Shown: positions 7,636 to 14,406 of the stretch, piece by piece
How the letters are laid out: the number at the start of each line of letters is the position of its first letter
Numbering within the stretch: position 1 is the stretch's first letter
Assembly (NCBI GenBank): GCA_002101905.1
Contig: LQPU01000048.1
Span: forward strand, 1 to 41,849
Reading direction: 5' to 3'
DNA from: Mycobacterium shimoidei
GTDB lineage: Bacteria; Actinomycetota; Actinomycetes; Mycobacteriales; Mycobacteriaceae
Length of the DNA: 41,849 nt
Position numbers and translations under genes: made by a program
Notes under the pieces: generated by a model
The model's input: only the letters and a program-made list of their open reading frames with translations
Database searches by the model: none
What the model was told of the DNA's origin: nothing

Positions 7636-8822
7636 TCGGCCTCCGCGAAGTCGTGCCGGACCAGCCAGTCGGTGACGATATCGACGGCCTGGCGTAATTT
7701 GTCACGCTGGTCAGGGCCAGCATAATAGTGTGTGGCGCCGGGGATCTCGTACATCTCCTTGTCCGGATGACCGATCGCCTCGAACAGCCGGCGGGTGTGG
7801 CTCGGCGTGCAGGCGTCGTCGGCCAGGTTGCCGATCACCAACGCAGGCACGGCGATGTCGCGTCCACATTTCACACCGTCGCCGTTGGCGTCGTCGTAGC
7901 TCCATTGCGACAGCCAGCTACGCAAGGTGCAAAACCGCGCCAGCCCGACCGGGCCCATGTTCACCACCTGCGGATCACCCAGATAACACGTGCCCGGGGT
8001 TCGTTCGTTCGGGTCGACCGTCGGGTCCAGCCAGCGTGGGTCGGCCATGGTGCCGTGCACGACGAAAGCGAATTCATCGTTCGGGCGGCCGGCCTCCTTC
8101 AGCTCAGCGAGTTTGTCCTTCACCCACGCGGTGATACGCCGGTTGCGGTCGATCTGCGCTTGCCGGTAGCGAGCCAGGAATTCCTCGGTGTAGGGCGGCT
8201 GATTGGGATTGTCCGGGTTGTAGAGGTCCAGCTCCGGATCGCGCTTGGTCGGGTCGGATTCGTCCAGGATCGACGCATCCAGCCATTCGGTCAGCGTGCC
8301 GTGCCGGCTGATGTGGGCGGCCAGCAGCATGATGCCGTCGGCGGCGGGCAGATCCAGCTGGGTCAGGTCGGGGCCGTCGCCCGACGGGCTCGACCTGACG
8401 GTCGCGTGCTGGGCCTGCTGCTGATAGAACAGCGACAGCGAGCCGCCGCCGCTCCAGCCGGCCAGCACCACCTTGCGGTAACCCAGCCGCTCCTTGGCGT
8501 CCCTGACCGCCGCACCGAGGTCCTCGACCACCTTCTCCATCAGCAGTGCCGAGTCGGTGCCGCGAAATCGGCTGTTGCAGTAAATGACATGGTGGCCGGC
8601 GCGGGCCAGTCCGTTCATCATCGGTAAGTAAGCTCCGCCGCCGATGGGATGCATGAACACCAGCACCGTGTCGGACGGCTTGTTCTTCGGCTTGAGCAGG
8701 TGACTCTCGAGTACCACCAGCTCGGCGAGGCCGCCGTAGACATCGCGTACCCCGGAATTATTCTGGAACGCAACCAGATACGGGATCCGGTCGTACTCGT
8801 GCTTGATGGCTGTGGTCGTCAT
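7632..8822 (-). CDS. Alpha/beta hydrolase
   Basis: A protein of 396 residues with an alpha/beta-hydrolase fold. The oxyanion region is MHPIGGGAYLP near residues 57-67, the nucleophile elbow is AGWSGGGS with Ser124, and the acid and His appear late as LADDACTP and PGATHYYAGPDQ. A long lid region lies between. It has no signal peptide. It follows the ring-cleavage-dioxygenase-like gene directly (stop and start abut at 8822/8823), which fits a C-C or ester hydrolase acting on the oxidised product. Unlike fumarylacetoacetate hydrolase it is of the serine type. Substrate unknown. Confidence 0.85.
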   Translation of the reverse strand: MTTTAIKHEYDRIPYLVAFQNNSGVRDVYGGLAELVVLESHLLKPKNKPSDTVLVFMHPIGGGAYLPMMNGLARAGHHVIYCNSRFRGTDSALLMEKVVEDLGAAVRDAKERLGYRKVVLAGWSGGGSLSLFYQQQAQHATVRSSPSGDGPDLTQLDLPAADGIMLLAAHISRHGTLTEWLDASILDESDPTKRDPELDLYNPDNPNQPPYTEEFLARYRQAQIDRNRRITAWVKDKLAELKEAGRPNDEFAFVVHGTMADPRWLDPTVDPNERTPGTCYLGDPQVVNMGPVGLARFCTLRSWLSQWSYDDANGDGVKCGRDIAVPALVIGNLADDACTPSHTRRLFEAIGHPDKEMYEIPGATHYYAGPDQRDKLRQAVDIVTDWLVRHDFAEAE

Positions 8823-9914
8823 CTAGTGTTGTCCTAGGTCGTGCGCCAGCACTTCTGCTGACGGGGTGAGGCGGCGGCGGGTGTCGACGGCGATCACCTG
8901 CCAGTCCACATTCGAGAACTCGTCGAACTTGCGGCGTGCGCGTTCGCGGGCTTTTTCCGGTGCGCCGTGGTGAACCCCTTGCGGCGCATGGGTAATCAGC
9001 CCTGGCGGCATCGGGATGCCATAGAGCGATCCGCCGTGGAAGAAGGCGATCTCGTCGTAGTCGACGTTGCGGTGATACCACGGCGTGCGCTCGGTGCCCG
9101 GCACGCCTTCGGCCGGCCTGGGCAGAAAGTTCATCACGTACACGCCCGTAGCCTGCATGAACAGATGCACGGTGGGCGGCAGATGCACGCTATTGGAAGT
9201 GACCACGTTGTAGTCGTCGATGTTGAACGTGAACGCAAAGTTGTCACCGCGCCAGCCTTCCACATCGAGCGGATTGTGTTGATAGAACAGCGTTGTCGGG
9301 CCGCCTTCATGCACCAGCCGCACCTCGTACTCGTCGCGGCCGTCATCGTCAACCGGCGCAGGTTCGGGGATGGTGGCCTGCGACGGGTCGAACGGAAAGT
9401 GCCGGCCCAGCGCGCCGGGCGGTGGAACCCGGAACTCATCGGTGGCCTCGATCATCAACAACGTGGTCTCGCTGTCCGGCAGCTGGCGCCAGGTGGTGGC
9501 CTTCGGCAGATACACCCAGTCGCCCTGGCGATAACGCAGCGGCCCGAACTCGGTGTGCAATTCACCGGCGCCGGCATGCACGAAGCACAGCAGATCCCCG
9601 TCGACGTGCCGGATGTAAAACGGCATCGCCTCGCTGCGGCGCGACAGCGAGATACGGCAGTCGGGATTGGAGAACATCAGCAGCGGCCCGCCGTCGGCAT
9701 CGGTGGCATCGCTGGGTTTGAGCTCGCTACTCAGAACATCGAGGGGGCGCAGGGGTCCGACAGCGCGATAAGCGGTGGGGTCATGGCGGCGGTACATGTT
9801 GGCGGTTCGGCCGGTGAACCCGCCGCGGCCCAGCTCATCGTCCTTGAGGCCATCCAGATCGGCATGCAGGCGCCGTGGTGTCTTGCCTTTGCGCAGGTGA
9901 ACGAAGGATTCCAT
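8823..9914 (-). CDS. Homogentisate 1,2-dioxygenase-like cupin enzyme
   Basis: A protein of 363 residues, first gene of the ten-gene operon. Blocks such as MPFYIRHVDGDLLCFVHAGAG near 97-116, YRQGDWVYLPKATTW near 128-142 and WYHRNVDYDEIAFFHGG near 279-295 match the homogentisate dioxygenase superfamily (bicupin). It is shorter than human or Pseudomonas HGD (about 430-445). The iron site candidates are His281, Glu288 (or Asp287) and His315 or His316. In classical HGD the motif is HRNxxxE with Glu six residues after His; here it is seven, so substrate or metal geometry may differ. Probably an Fe(II) ring-cleavage or related oxygenase, with substrate unassigned. A GGGAG ribosome-binding site precedes ATG 9914. 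Confidence 0.82.
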   Translation of the reverse strand: MESFVHLRKGKTPRRLHADLDGLKDDELGRGGFTGRTANMYRRHDPTAYRAVGPLRPLDVLSSELKPSDATDADGGPLLMFSNPDCRISLSRRSEAMPFYIRHVDGDLLCFVHAGAGELHTEFGPLRYRQGDWVYLPKATTWRQLPDSETTLLMIEATDEFRVPPPGALGRHFPFDPSQATIPEPAPVDDDGRDEYEVRLVHEGGPTTLFYQHNPLDVEGWRGDNFAFTFNIDDYNVVTSNSVHLPPTVHLFMQATGVYVMNFLPRPAEGVPGTERTPWYHRNVDYDEIAFFHGGSLYGIPMPPGLITHAPQGVHHGAPEKARERARRKFDEFSNVDWQVIAVDTRRRLTPSAEVLAHDLGQH

Positions 9915-9950
9915 GGGTAACTCCCGGTTGGCGCGCTAGAACTGAAAGTG

Positions 9951-9979
9951 ACATTACTTTTTCTTTTGTGGTGGCACAA
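9951..9979 (-). promoter_or_regulatory. Promoter and candidate operator of the catabolic operon
   Basis: On the minus strand TTGTGC (9979-9974) and TAATGT (9956-9951) are separated by 17 bases, a good sigma-70/SigA-type arrangement placed 37 bases before the dioxygenase ATG. The -35 hexamer lies in the inverted repeat TTGTG-CCAC-CACAA (9966-9979), a plausible site for the operon's own TetR protein. Confidence 0.5.
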
Positions 9980-10057
9980 GGTCGTCGAGCGTGGGGCCTT
10001 TGGACGGTATTTGGCTCGTTCGCGTCCATAACCCACACACTCGACGAAGTTACGGCG

Positions 10058-11056
10058 TCAGAAGCCGCCGGCCACCCGCACCACTGCCCGGCCGGAGAAC
10101 GCGCCGGCACGCACCTGGTCGATGACGTCGATCACGTCTTTGACGTCGACCTCGGTCGTCATCTCAGCCAGATGCCGTGGCCGCAGCGAATCATCAAGGC
10201 GAGCCCACAATTTTCGGCGCGGGCCGATCGGCATTTGTACGGAGTCCATCCCGAGCAACGCCACACCACGCAGGATGAACGGCATCACGGTGGTATGCAG
10301 GGCGGCGCCGCCGGTCAGTCCGCTGCAGGCCACCGCACCACCGTAGTCGACGGCGCTGAGCACGTCGGCCAGCGTCGCACCGCCCACACAGTCGATGCCC
10401 GCGGCCCAGCGCGCCTTGGCCAGCGGACGCGGCTTGGCGTCCGGATCGGCCGGTAGCCGCCCGATAACCTCCGCCGCGCCAAAGCTTTTCAAGCGATCCG
10501 CAGCCTGCGGCTTACCACTGGAGGCCACCACCTGGTAACCGGCGCCGGCGAGCAGGTCCACGCTGACCGTGCCGACGCCGCCGCTGGCACCAGTCACGAC
10601 GATCGGCCCGGCGTCGGTCGCCACACCCCAGTCGATGAGCGCCTGCACACTCATCGCCGCGGTGAAACCCGCGGTGCCGATCGCGGCTGCTTCGAACGGA
10701 CTCAGCCCATCGAGCTTGACCACCTGATCGGAGGGCACGCGGGCGTATTCGGCGTAGCCGCCGTGATGGCCCGTCCCGATTTGATAACCGTGGGCCACCA
10801 CCGCATCGCCCACCGCGAATTCGCGTGACCCAGACTCGACGACCTCGCCGGCCAGATCAATCCCCGGTACCACCGGATAGTCGCGAACCACGCCGCCGCC
10901 GGGCGTCAGTGCCAGCGCATCTTTGAAGTTGACACTGGAATAGAGCACTCGAATGGTCACGTCACCCGGTGGCAGATCGGCGGCGCTCAGCGTTTCGACC
11001 GCGGTGGTGATCCGATCCCCGTCCTTGCGCGCCATCAGCGCGTGAAAGGTTTCCAT
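10058..11056 (-). CDS. YhdH/AcuI-type NADPH-dependent acryloyl-CoA reductase (MDR family)
   Basis: A protein of 332 residues starting at ATG 11056; upstream extension of the frame is not protein-like. It closely follows E. coli YhdH (AcuI) as I recall it: SSVNFKDALA, VVPGIDLAGEV, IGTAGFTAAMSVQAL, IVVTGASGGVG for NADPH binding near residues 149-159, and TTVMPFILRGVALLG. There are no zinc-ligand cysteines, as expected for this subgroup. AcuI reduces acryloyl-CoA to propionyl-CoA. It lies just upstream of the catabolic operon on the same strand but is separated from it by 143 bases containing that operon's own promoter, so it is likely a separate unit with a related acyl-CoA detoxification role. 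Confidence 0.85.
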   Translation of the reverse strand: METFHALMARKDGDRITTAVETLSAADLPPGDVTIRVLYSSVNFKDALALTPGGGVVRDYPVVPGIDLAGEVVESGSREFAVGDAVVAHGYQIGTGHHGGYAEYARVPSDQVVKLDGLSPFEAAAIGTAGFTAAMSVQALIDWGVATDAGPIVVTGASGGVGTVSVDLLAGAGYQVVASSGKPQAADRLKSFGAAEVIGRLPADPDAKPRPLAKARWAAGIDCVGGATLADVLSAVDYGGAVACSGLTGGAALHTTVMPFILRGVALLGMDSVQMPIGPRRKLWARLDDSLRPRHLAEMTTEVDVKDVIDVIDQVRAGAFSGRAVVRVAGGF

Positions 11057-11136
11057 GAACCCGACGCTAGCCCTCGGTCGATGCCAGCGAGAAGTGCACC
11101 GTGACCGAACGAGGACGACTTTGATATCCATAACGG

Positions 11137-11994
11137 ATGGATTCTTTTCCGATTGGTTGCTTTTCGGTGCGTCGCGTTGGCTTCGGAGCGATGCAGCTGC
11201 CTGGCCCCGGGGTGTTAGGGCCGCCCCGGGACCGCGAACAGGCGTTGGCTGTATTGCGGCGCGCCGTCGAACTCGGTGTCGACCACATCGACACTGCGCA
11301 GTTCTACGGTCCGGATGTCGCCAACGAACTGATCCGCGAGGCGCTCTTTCCATATCCAGCGAATCTGGCACTGGTGAGCAAGGTAGGTGCTCGCCGCGAT
11401 GACAGCGGGGGATGGTTGCCGCTGGAGGATCCCGCCGATTTGCGGCGCGACATCGAGGCGAACTTGCAGACCCTCGGCGTTGACCAGCTGGCCGCCGTCA
11501 ACCTGCGCCTGATTGACAGTGACGAGCCGGATCAACGCTTCGACGATCAGCTTTCGGTGATGATCGAGGCCCGCGACGAGGGACTAATCGGCGGAATAGG
11601 CCTTAGTGAGATCAAATTTGCGCATCTACTACACGCCTTGGAGCGCACCGATATCGTGTGTGTCCAAAACGCCTTCAACCTCATCGATCGCTCTTCGGCC
11701 GCTGTCCTGGATGAGTGCACTGCCCGCGGGATCGCGTTCGTGCCGTTCTTCCCCTTGGGATCGGCTTTCGTACAACCGAATCCGGTGCTGGGCAACGATC
11801 TGGTGCAACGCATCGCCACGCAACTCGGCTATACCGCGCCCCAGATCGTCCTTGCATGGACATTGAGTGTGGCGCCTAACGTAGTGCTGATCCCGGGCAC
11901 GTCCTCTGTCCAACACCTGGAGGAGAACCTGGCCGTCGCGGACATCGAGCTCGACGACGACACCCGCGCCAAGCTGACCGCAATCGCCGCTTAG
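11137..11994 (+). CDS. Aldo/keto reductase with altered catalytic His
   Basis: A protein of 285 residues in the AKR superfamily. Asp in HIDTAQFYG, Tyr in the same block and Lys in LVSKVG supply three of the four catalytic residues. The usual His (QLHR in the related protein at 33594-34481) corresponds to Arg in AAVNLRLID, so the tetrad is incomplete; some AKR subgroups naturally have VNLR here. The N-terminal half is strikingly similar to the second AKR in this window (both share GPPRD, AVLRRAVELGV and PYPA). It is transcribed divergently from the AcuI-like gene with 80 bases between. ATG 11137 was used; no strong ribosome-binding site is evident. Confidence 0.85.
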   Translation: MDSFPIGCFSVRRVGFGAMQLPGPGVLGPPRDREQALAVLRRAVELGVDHIDTAQFYGPDVANELIREALFPYPANLALVSKVGARRDDSGGWLPLEDPADLRRDIEANLQTLGVDQLAAVNLRLIDSDEPDQRFDDQLSVMIEARDEGLIGGIGLSEIKFAHLLHALERTDIVCVQNAFNLIDRSSAAVLDECTARGIAFVPFFPLGSAFVQPNPVLGNDLVQRIATQLGYTAPQIVLAWTLSVAPNVVLIPGTSSVQHLEENLAVADIELDDDTRAKLTAIAA

Positions 11995-12090
11995 GCTTCT
12001 ACGATGCTGCGTCCGCTCGCGCCCGAGCCGTTCACGCCTCCCACCGACCACGATATTCTGCCATCGGAGCGGCGTGAATTCGCCCTGACC

Positions 12091-13293
12091 TCAGGGCAAT
12101 ACGATGCGCAATCGCTCCCAGCCGCGGACCGTCGAGGTCGGCGCCAGCTGCGCGGTCTCGTAATCGATGTCCCACTCGGGCCAGCGGTTGAGCAACTCGT
12201 CGAGCGCGACCCGGCCTTCCAGGCGCGCCAGGTTTGCGCCGAGGCAATAGTGCAAACCCTTGCCGAACGTCAGATGCGAGCCGTCGTTGCGGTGGAGGTT
12301 GAACGTGTCCGGGTCGGTGAAGCGGCGAGGGTCGCGGTTGGCCGCGCCGAACAGCAGCAGCATCGCGCTTCCGGCCGGCACCGTGGTGCCGTAGCACTCG
12401 AAATCGGTTGCCATCCAACGTGCGACGTGCGGGCCGGTCGGCTCGAAGCGCAGCGTCTCGTCAACCGACCGATTCAGCAATGACCGATCGTGCAACACGT
12501 CGCGGCGCTGATCGGGGTGCTCGGCGAACACCTTGGCCAGCCAGCCGATGAGGCGACCGGTCGTCTCGTTGCCGGCGCCCGCCACCACCTGGGTGTAGCG
12601 CAACACTTCGTCACGAGTCAGCTTCCGCGTCACCCCGTTCTCGTCAGTGAATTCGACGTTGAGCAGCGCGGTCATCAGATCGTCGGAGGGATTCTTGGCC
12701 CGCCAGTCGATGTAGTCGGCGTAGATGCGCCCGTCGGCGATCTTGTCAGGGTCGACGACCTTCATCGGCGCGCCGGCCTTGGTCCGCAGGTTTGCGTCGT
12801 TGGCGTCGCGCACGCTGATTTGCTCGTCTTCCGGGATGCCCAGGAGCATGCCGATCACCCGCATCGGCATCATCGCGGCCAGCTCGGCGATGATGTCGAA
12901 CCCGTCCGTGCCGACCAGCGGGTCAAGGCAGCGCTGACAGAATCGGCGGATCTGGTCTTCGATGGCGGCCATCCGCCGCGGCGTGAAGACCCGCGACATC
13001 AGGCCGCGCAGCATCGTGTGCACGGGCGGGTCTTGGAACATCATGACGCCGGGCGGCATGTCGAAATCGGACTGGATGAGTTCGAGGATGTCGCCTCGGC
13101 TGTTGGAAAAGGTCTCCCAGTTGGCAAGCGCCTTTTCGACGTCGGCGTAGCGGGAGAGTGCCCAGAAGTCGTAGCGCTCGTTGTAGTAGATCGGCGCTTC
13201 TTCACGCAGCCGCGCATAGACCGGGTAAGGGTCGGCGACGATGTCGACGTCGTAGGGGTCGTAGTAGACGTCCGTCTCGTTGGCGATCGTCAT
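12091..13293 (-). CDS. Cytochrome P450
   Basis: A protein of 400 residues from ATG 13293 (a longer frame reaches 13332 but overlaps the palindromic operator). I-helix AGNETT at 240-245, ExxR as ETLR at 279-282 and the haem loop FGKGLHYCLGANLAR with Cys350 are all present, so it should be an active soluble class I bacterial P450 needing a ferredoxin and ferredoxin reductase. FprA in this window is one possible electron source; no ferredoxin gene is adjacent. The sequence does not let me name the CYP subfamily or substrate. A TetR gene is divergent from it, and the shared 16-bp palindrome probably controls both. Confidence 0.93.
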   Translation of the reverse strand: MTIANETDVYYDPYDVDIVADPYPVYARLREEAPIYYNERYDFWALSRYADVEKALANWETFSNSRGDILELIQSDFDMPPGVMMFQDPPVHTMLRGLMSRVFTPRRMAAIEDQIRRFCQRCLDPLVGTDGFDIIAELAAMMPMRVIGMLLGIPEDEQISVRDANDANLRTKAGAPMKVVDPDKIADGRIYADYIDWRAKNPSDDLMTALLNVEFTDENGVTRKLTRDEVLRYTQVVAGAGNETTGRLIGWLAKVFAEHPDQRRDVLHDRSLLNRSVDETLRFEPTGPHVARWMATDFECYGTTVPAGSAMLLLFGAANRDPRRFTDPDTFNLHRNDGSHLTFGKGLHYCLGANLARLEGRVALDELLNRWPEWDIDYETAQLAPTSTVRGWERLRIVLP

Positions 13294-13316
13294 AACGCCT
13301 GCTCCCCGTCCCTTGT

Positions 13317-13332
13317 TTGGGCGATCGCCCAA
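13317..13332. promoter_or_regulatory. Perfect 16-bp palindrome, candidate TetR operator
   Basis: TTGGGCGATCGCCCAA is its own reverse complement and sits in the 55-base gap between the divergent P450 and TetR genes. This is the classic position and size of a TetR-family operator controlling both directions. Confidence 0.7.
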
Positions 13333-13348
13333 TTACTAGGCTGAGCCC

Positions 13349-13966
13349 ATGTCTAGCAGCCCCTCCGGCGATAGGTCAAGGGTTGGCGCTCGCGATTCGC
13401 AGACCCGCCGCGCGCTGATCCGAGCGACGGCCGAGCTCATGATCGAAGAGGGCTACGCCGCCGCGACGTCACGCCGGGTGGCTGCCAAGGCCGGTGTCCG
13501 GCCGGCGTTGGTGCACTACTACTTCCCGAGCATGGACGATCTGTTCGTGGCCACTTTGCGGGCCGGCGCGGAGAGCACCCTGCAGCGTCAGCTCCAGGCA
13601 TTGGCCGGCGACGAGCCGCTGCACACGCTGTGGCGGCTCAACAGCACGCAGGGCGCCCAACTGCTGCTCGAGTTCATGGCATTGGCCAACCACCGCAAGG
13701 CAATTCGCAGTGAGATCGCGGCGTACGCCGAACGGTACGGGGAGATGGAGACCGCCGCGCTGACGCAGGCCATGCGCGCCCATGGTGTCGACATGCAGAA
13801 GTTCCCACCCGTGGTGATGTCGATGATCCTGACCAGCCTCGCCCGCATCATGCTGCTCGAGCAAAGCCTCGGCATCGAACGCGGCCACGACGCGGTCCAG
13901 GAGTTCATCGGCCGCTATCTGGAGCGTTTCGAAGTCTCCTCGTCGCCCGCCGAAGAGTCCGGTTGA
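13349..13966 (+). CDS. TetR family regulator, probable repressor of the P450
   Basis: A protein of 205 residues. The N-terminal DNA-binding domain is clear: TRRALIRATAELMIEEGYAA leads to the helix-turn-helix SRRVAAKAGVRPALVHYYFP near residues 43-62. The C-terminal part is helical and should bind a small ligand. It starts 55 bases from the P450 start in the opposite direction and the gap contains a perfect palindrome. It most likely represses both genes and is released by a P450 substrate or product. Its stop is followed after 54 bases by the EsxA-like gene on the same strand. Confidence 0.9.
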   Translation: MSSSPSGDRSRVGARDSQTRRALIRATAELMIEEGYAAATSRRVAAKAGVRPALVHYYFPSMDDLFVATLRAGAESTLQRQLQALAGDEPLHTLWRLNSTQGAQLLLEFMALANHRKAIRSEIAAYAERYGEMETAALTQAMRAHGVDMQKFPPVVMSMILTSLARIMLLEQSLGIERGHDAVQEFIGRYLERFEVSSSPAEESG

Positions 13967-14020
13967 TCGGGCCAAAAAAGTGTCCTGACCACCACTGCGG
14001 GCCTCGTAGCATCTAAGGCT

Positions 14021-14308
14021 ATGAGCGAACAGCTGTGGAACTTCGCCGGCATCGAAGCCGGCGCCAGCGACCTTCAGGCGGCCGTCCAGACCACCCACGG
14101 TCTGCTCGACGAGGGCCGGGGTTCGCTGACGACGCTGATGGCAGCGTGGACCGGGGCCGGCTCGGAGGCCTACCAGGCTGTGCAGAACCGTTGGGACCGC
14201 ACCGCGACGGAACTCAACGAAGCGCTGCAGAACCTGGCGAACACAATCAGCGAGGCCGGTCAGGCGATGGCTCAAACCGAAGCCGGCGTGACCGGAATGT
14301 TCAGCTAG
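14021..14308 (+). CDS. Orphan EsxA (ESAT-6)-like WXG100 protein
   Basis: A protein of 95 residues, exactly the length of ESAT-6. Compared with ESAT-6 as I remember it, about 70% of positions agree, including EQ.WNFAGIEA at the start, the WxG turn (Trp43-Thr-Gly45), GSEAYQ, TATELN.ALQNLA, TISEAGQAMA and the end VTGMF. ESAT-6 proteins are secreted by ESX-1-type type VII systems as a dimer with an EsxB (CFP-10) partner, which carries the YxxxD/E export signal. No esxB, eccC or PE/PPE gene lies here, and this protein has no C-terminal YxxxD/E. It must borrow a partner encoded elsewhere. It could belong to the transcript of the TetR gene 54 bases upstream. Confidence 0.9.
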   Translation: MSEQLWNFAGIEAGASDLQAAVQTTHGLLDEGRGSLTTLMAAWTGAGSEAYQAVQNRWDRTATELNEALQNLANTISEAGQAMAQTEAGVTGMFS

Positions 14309-14330
14309 CCCCTATTTCTTCGCGCCGAGC

Positions 14331-14376
14331 GTGCGTCCAGCCGCACGTTGAGCATCGAACGTGCGGCTAGCCGCAC
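14331..14376. repeat. Nested palindromic repeat between convergent genes
   Basis: GTGCGGCTAGCCGCAC (14361-14376) is a perfect 16-bp palindrome, and an imperfect copy GTGCGTCCAGCCGCAC lies at 14331-14346. Between them GCCGCACGTT (14340-14349) pairs with AACGTGCGGC (14358-14367) to make a 10-bp stem with an 8-base loop. It separates convergent esxA-like and fadE23 genes and may act as a bidirectional terminator (no U-run) or be a REP-like repeat. Confidence 0.6.
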
Positions 14377-14406
14377 AACGGGCGGGGGTGGCTCCAGCTA
14401 GCCCTG

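Noticed and set aside
8823..9914. Standard tyrosine/homogentisate degradation locus
   Set aside because: No fumarylacetoacetase, maleylacetoacetate isomerase or 4-hydroxyphenylpyruvate dioxygenase is nearby, and the metal-ligand spacing differs.
11057..11371. Longer N-terminus of the AcuI-like reductase
   Set aside because: It would overlap the divergent aldo/keto reductase, and homologues start at METFHALM.
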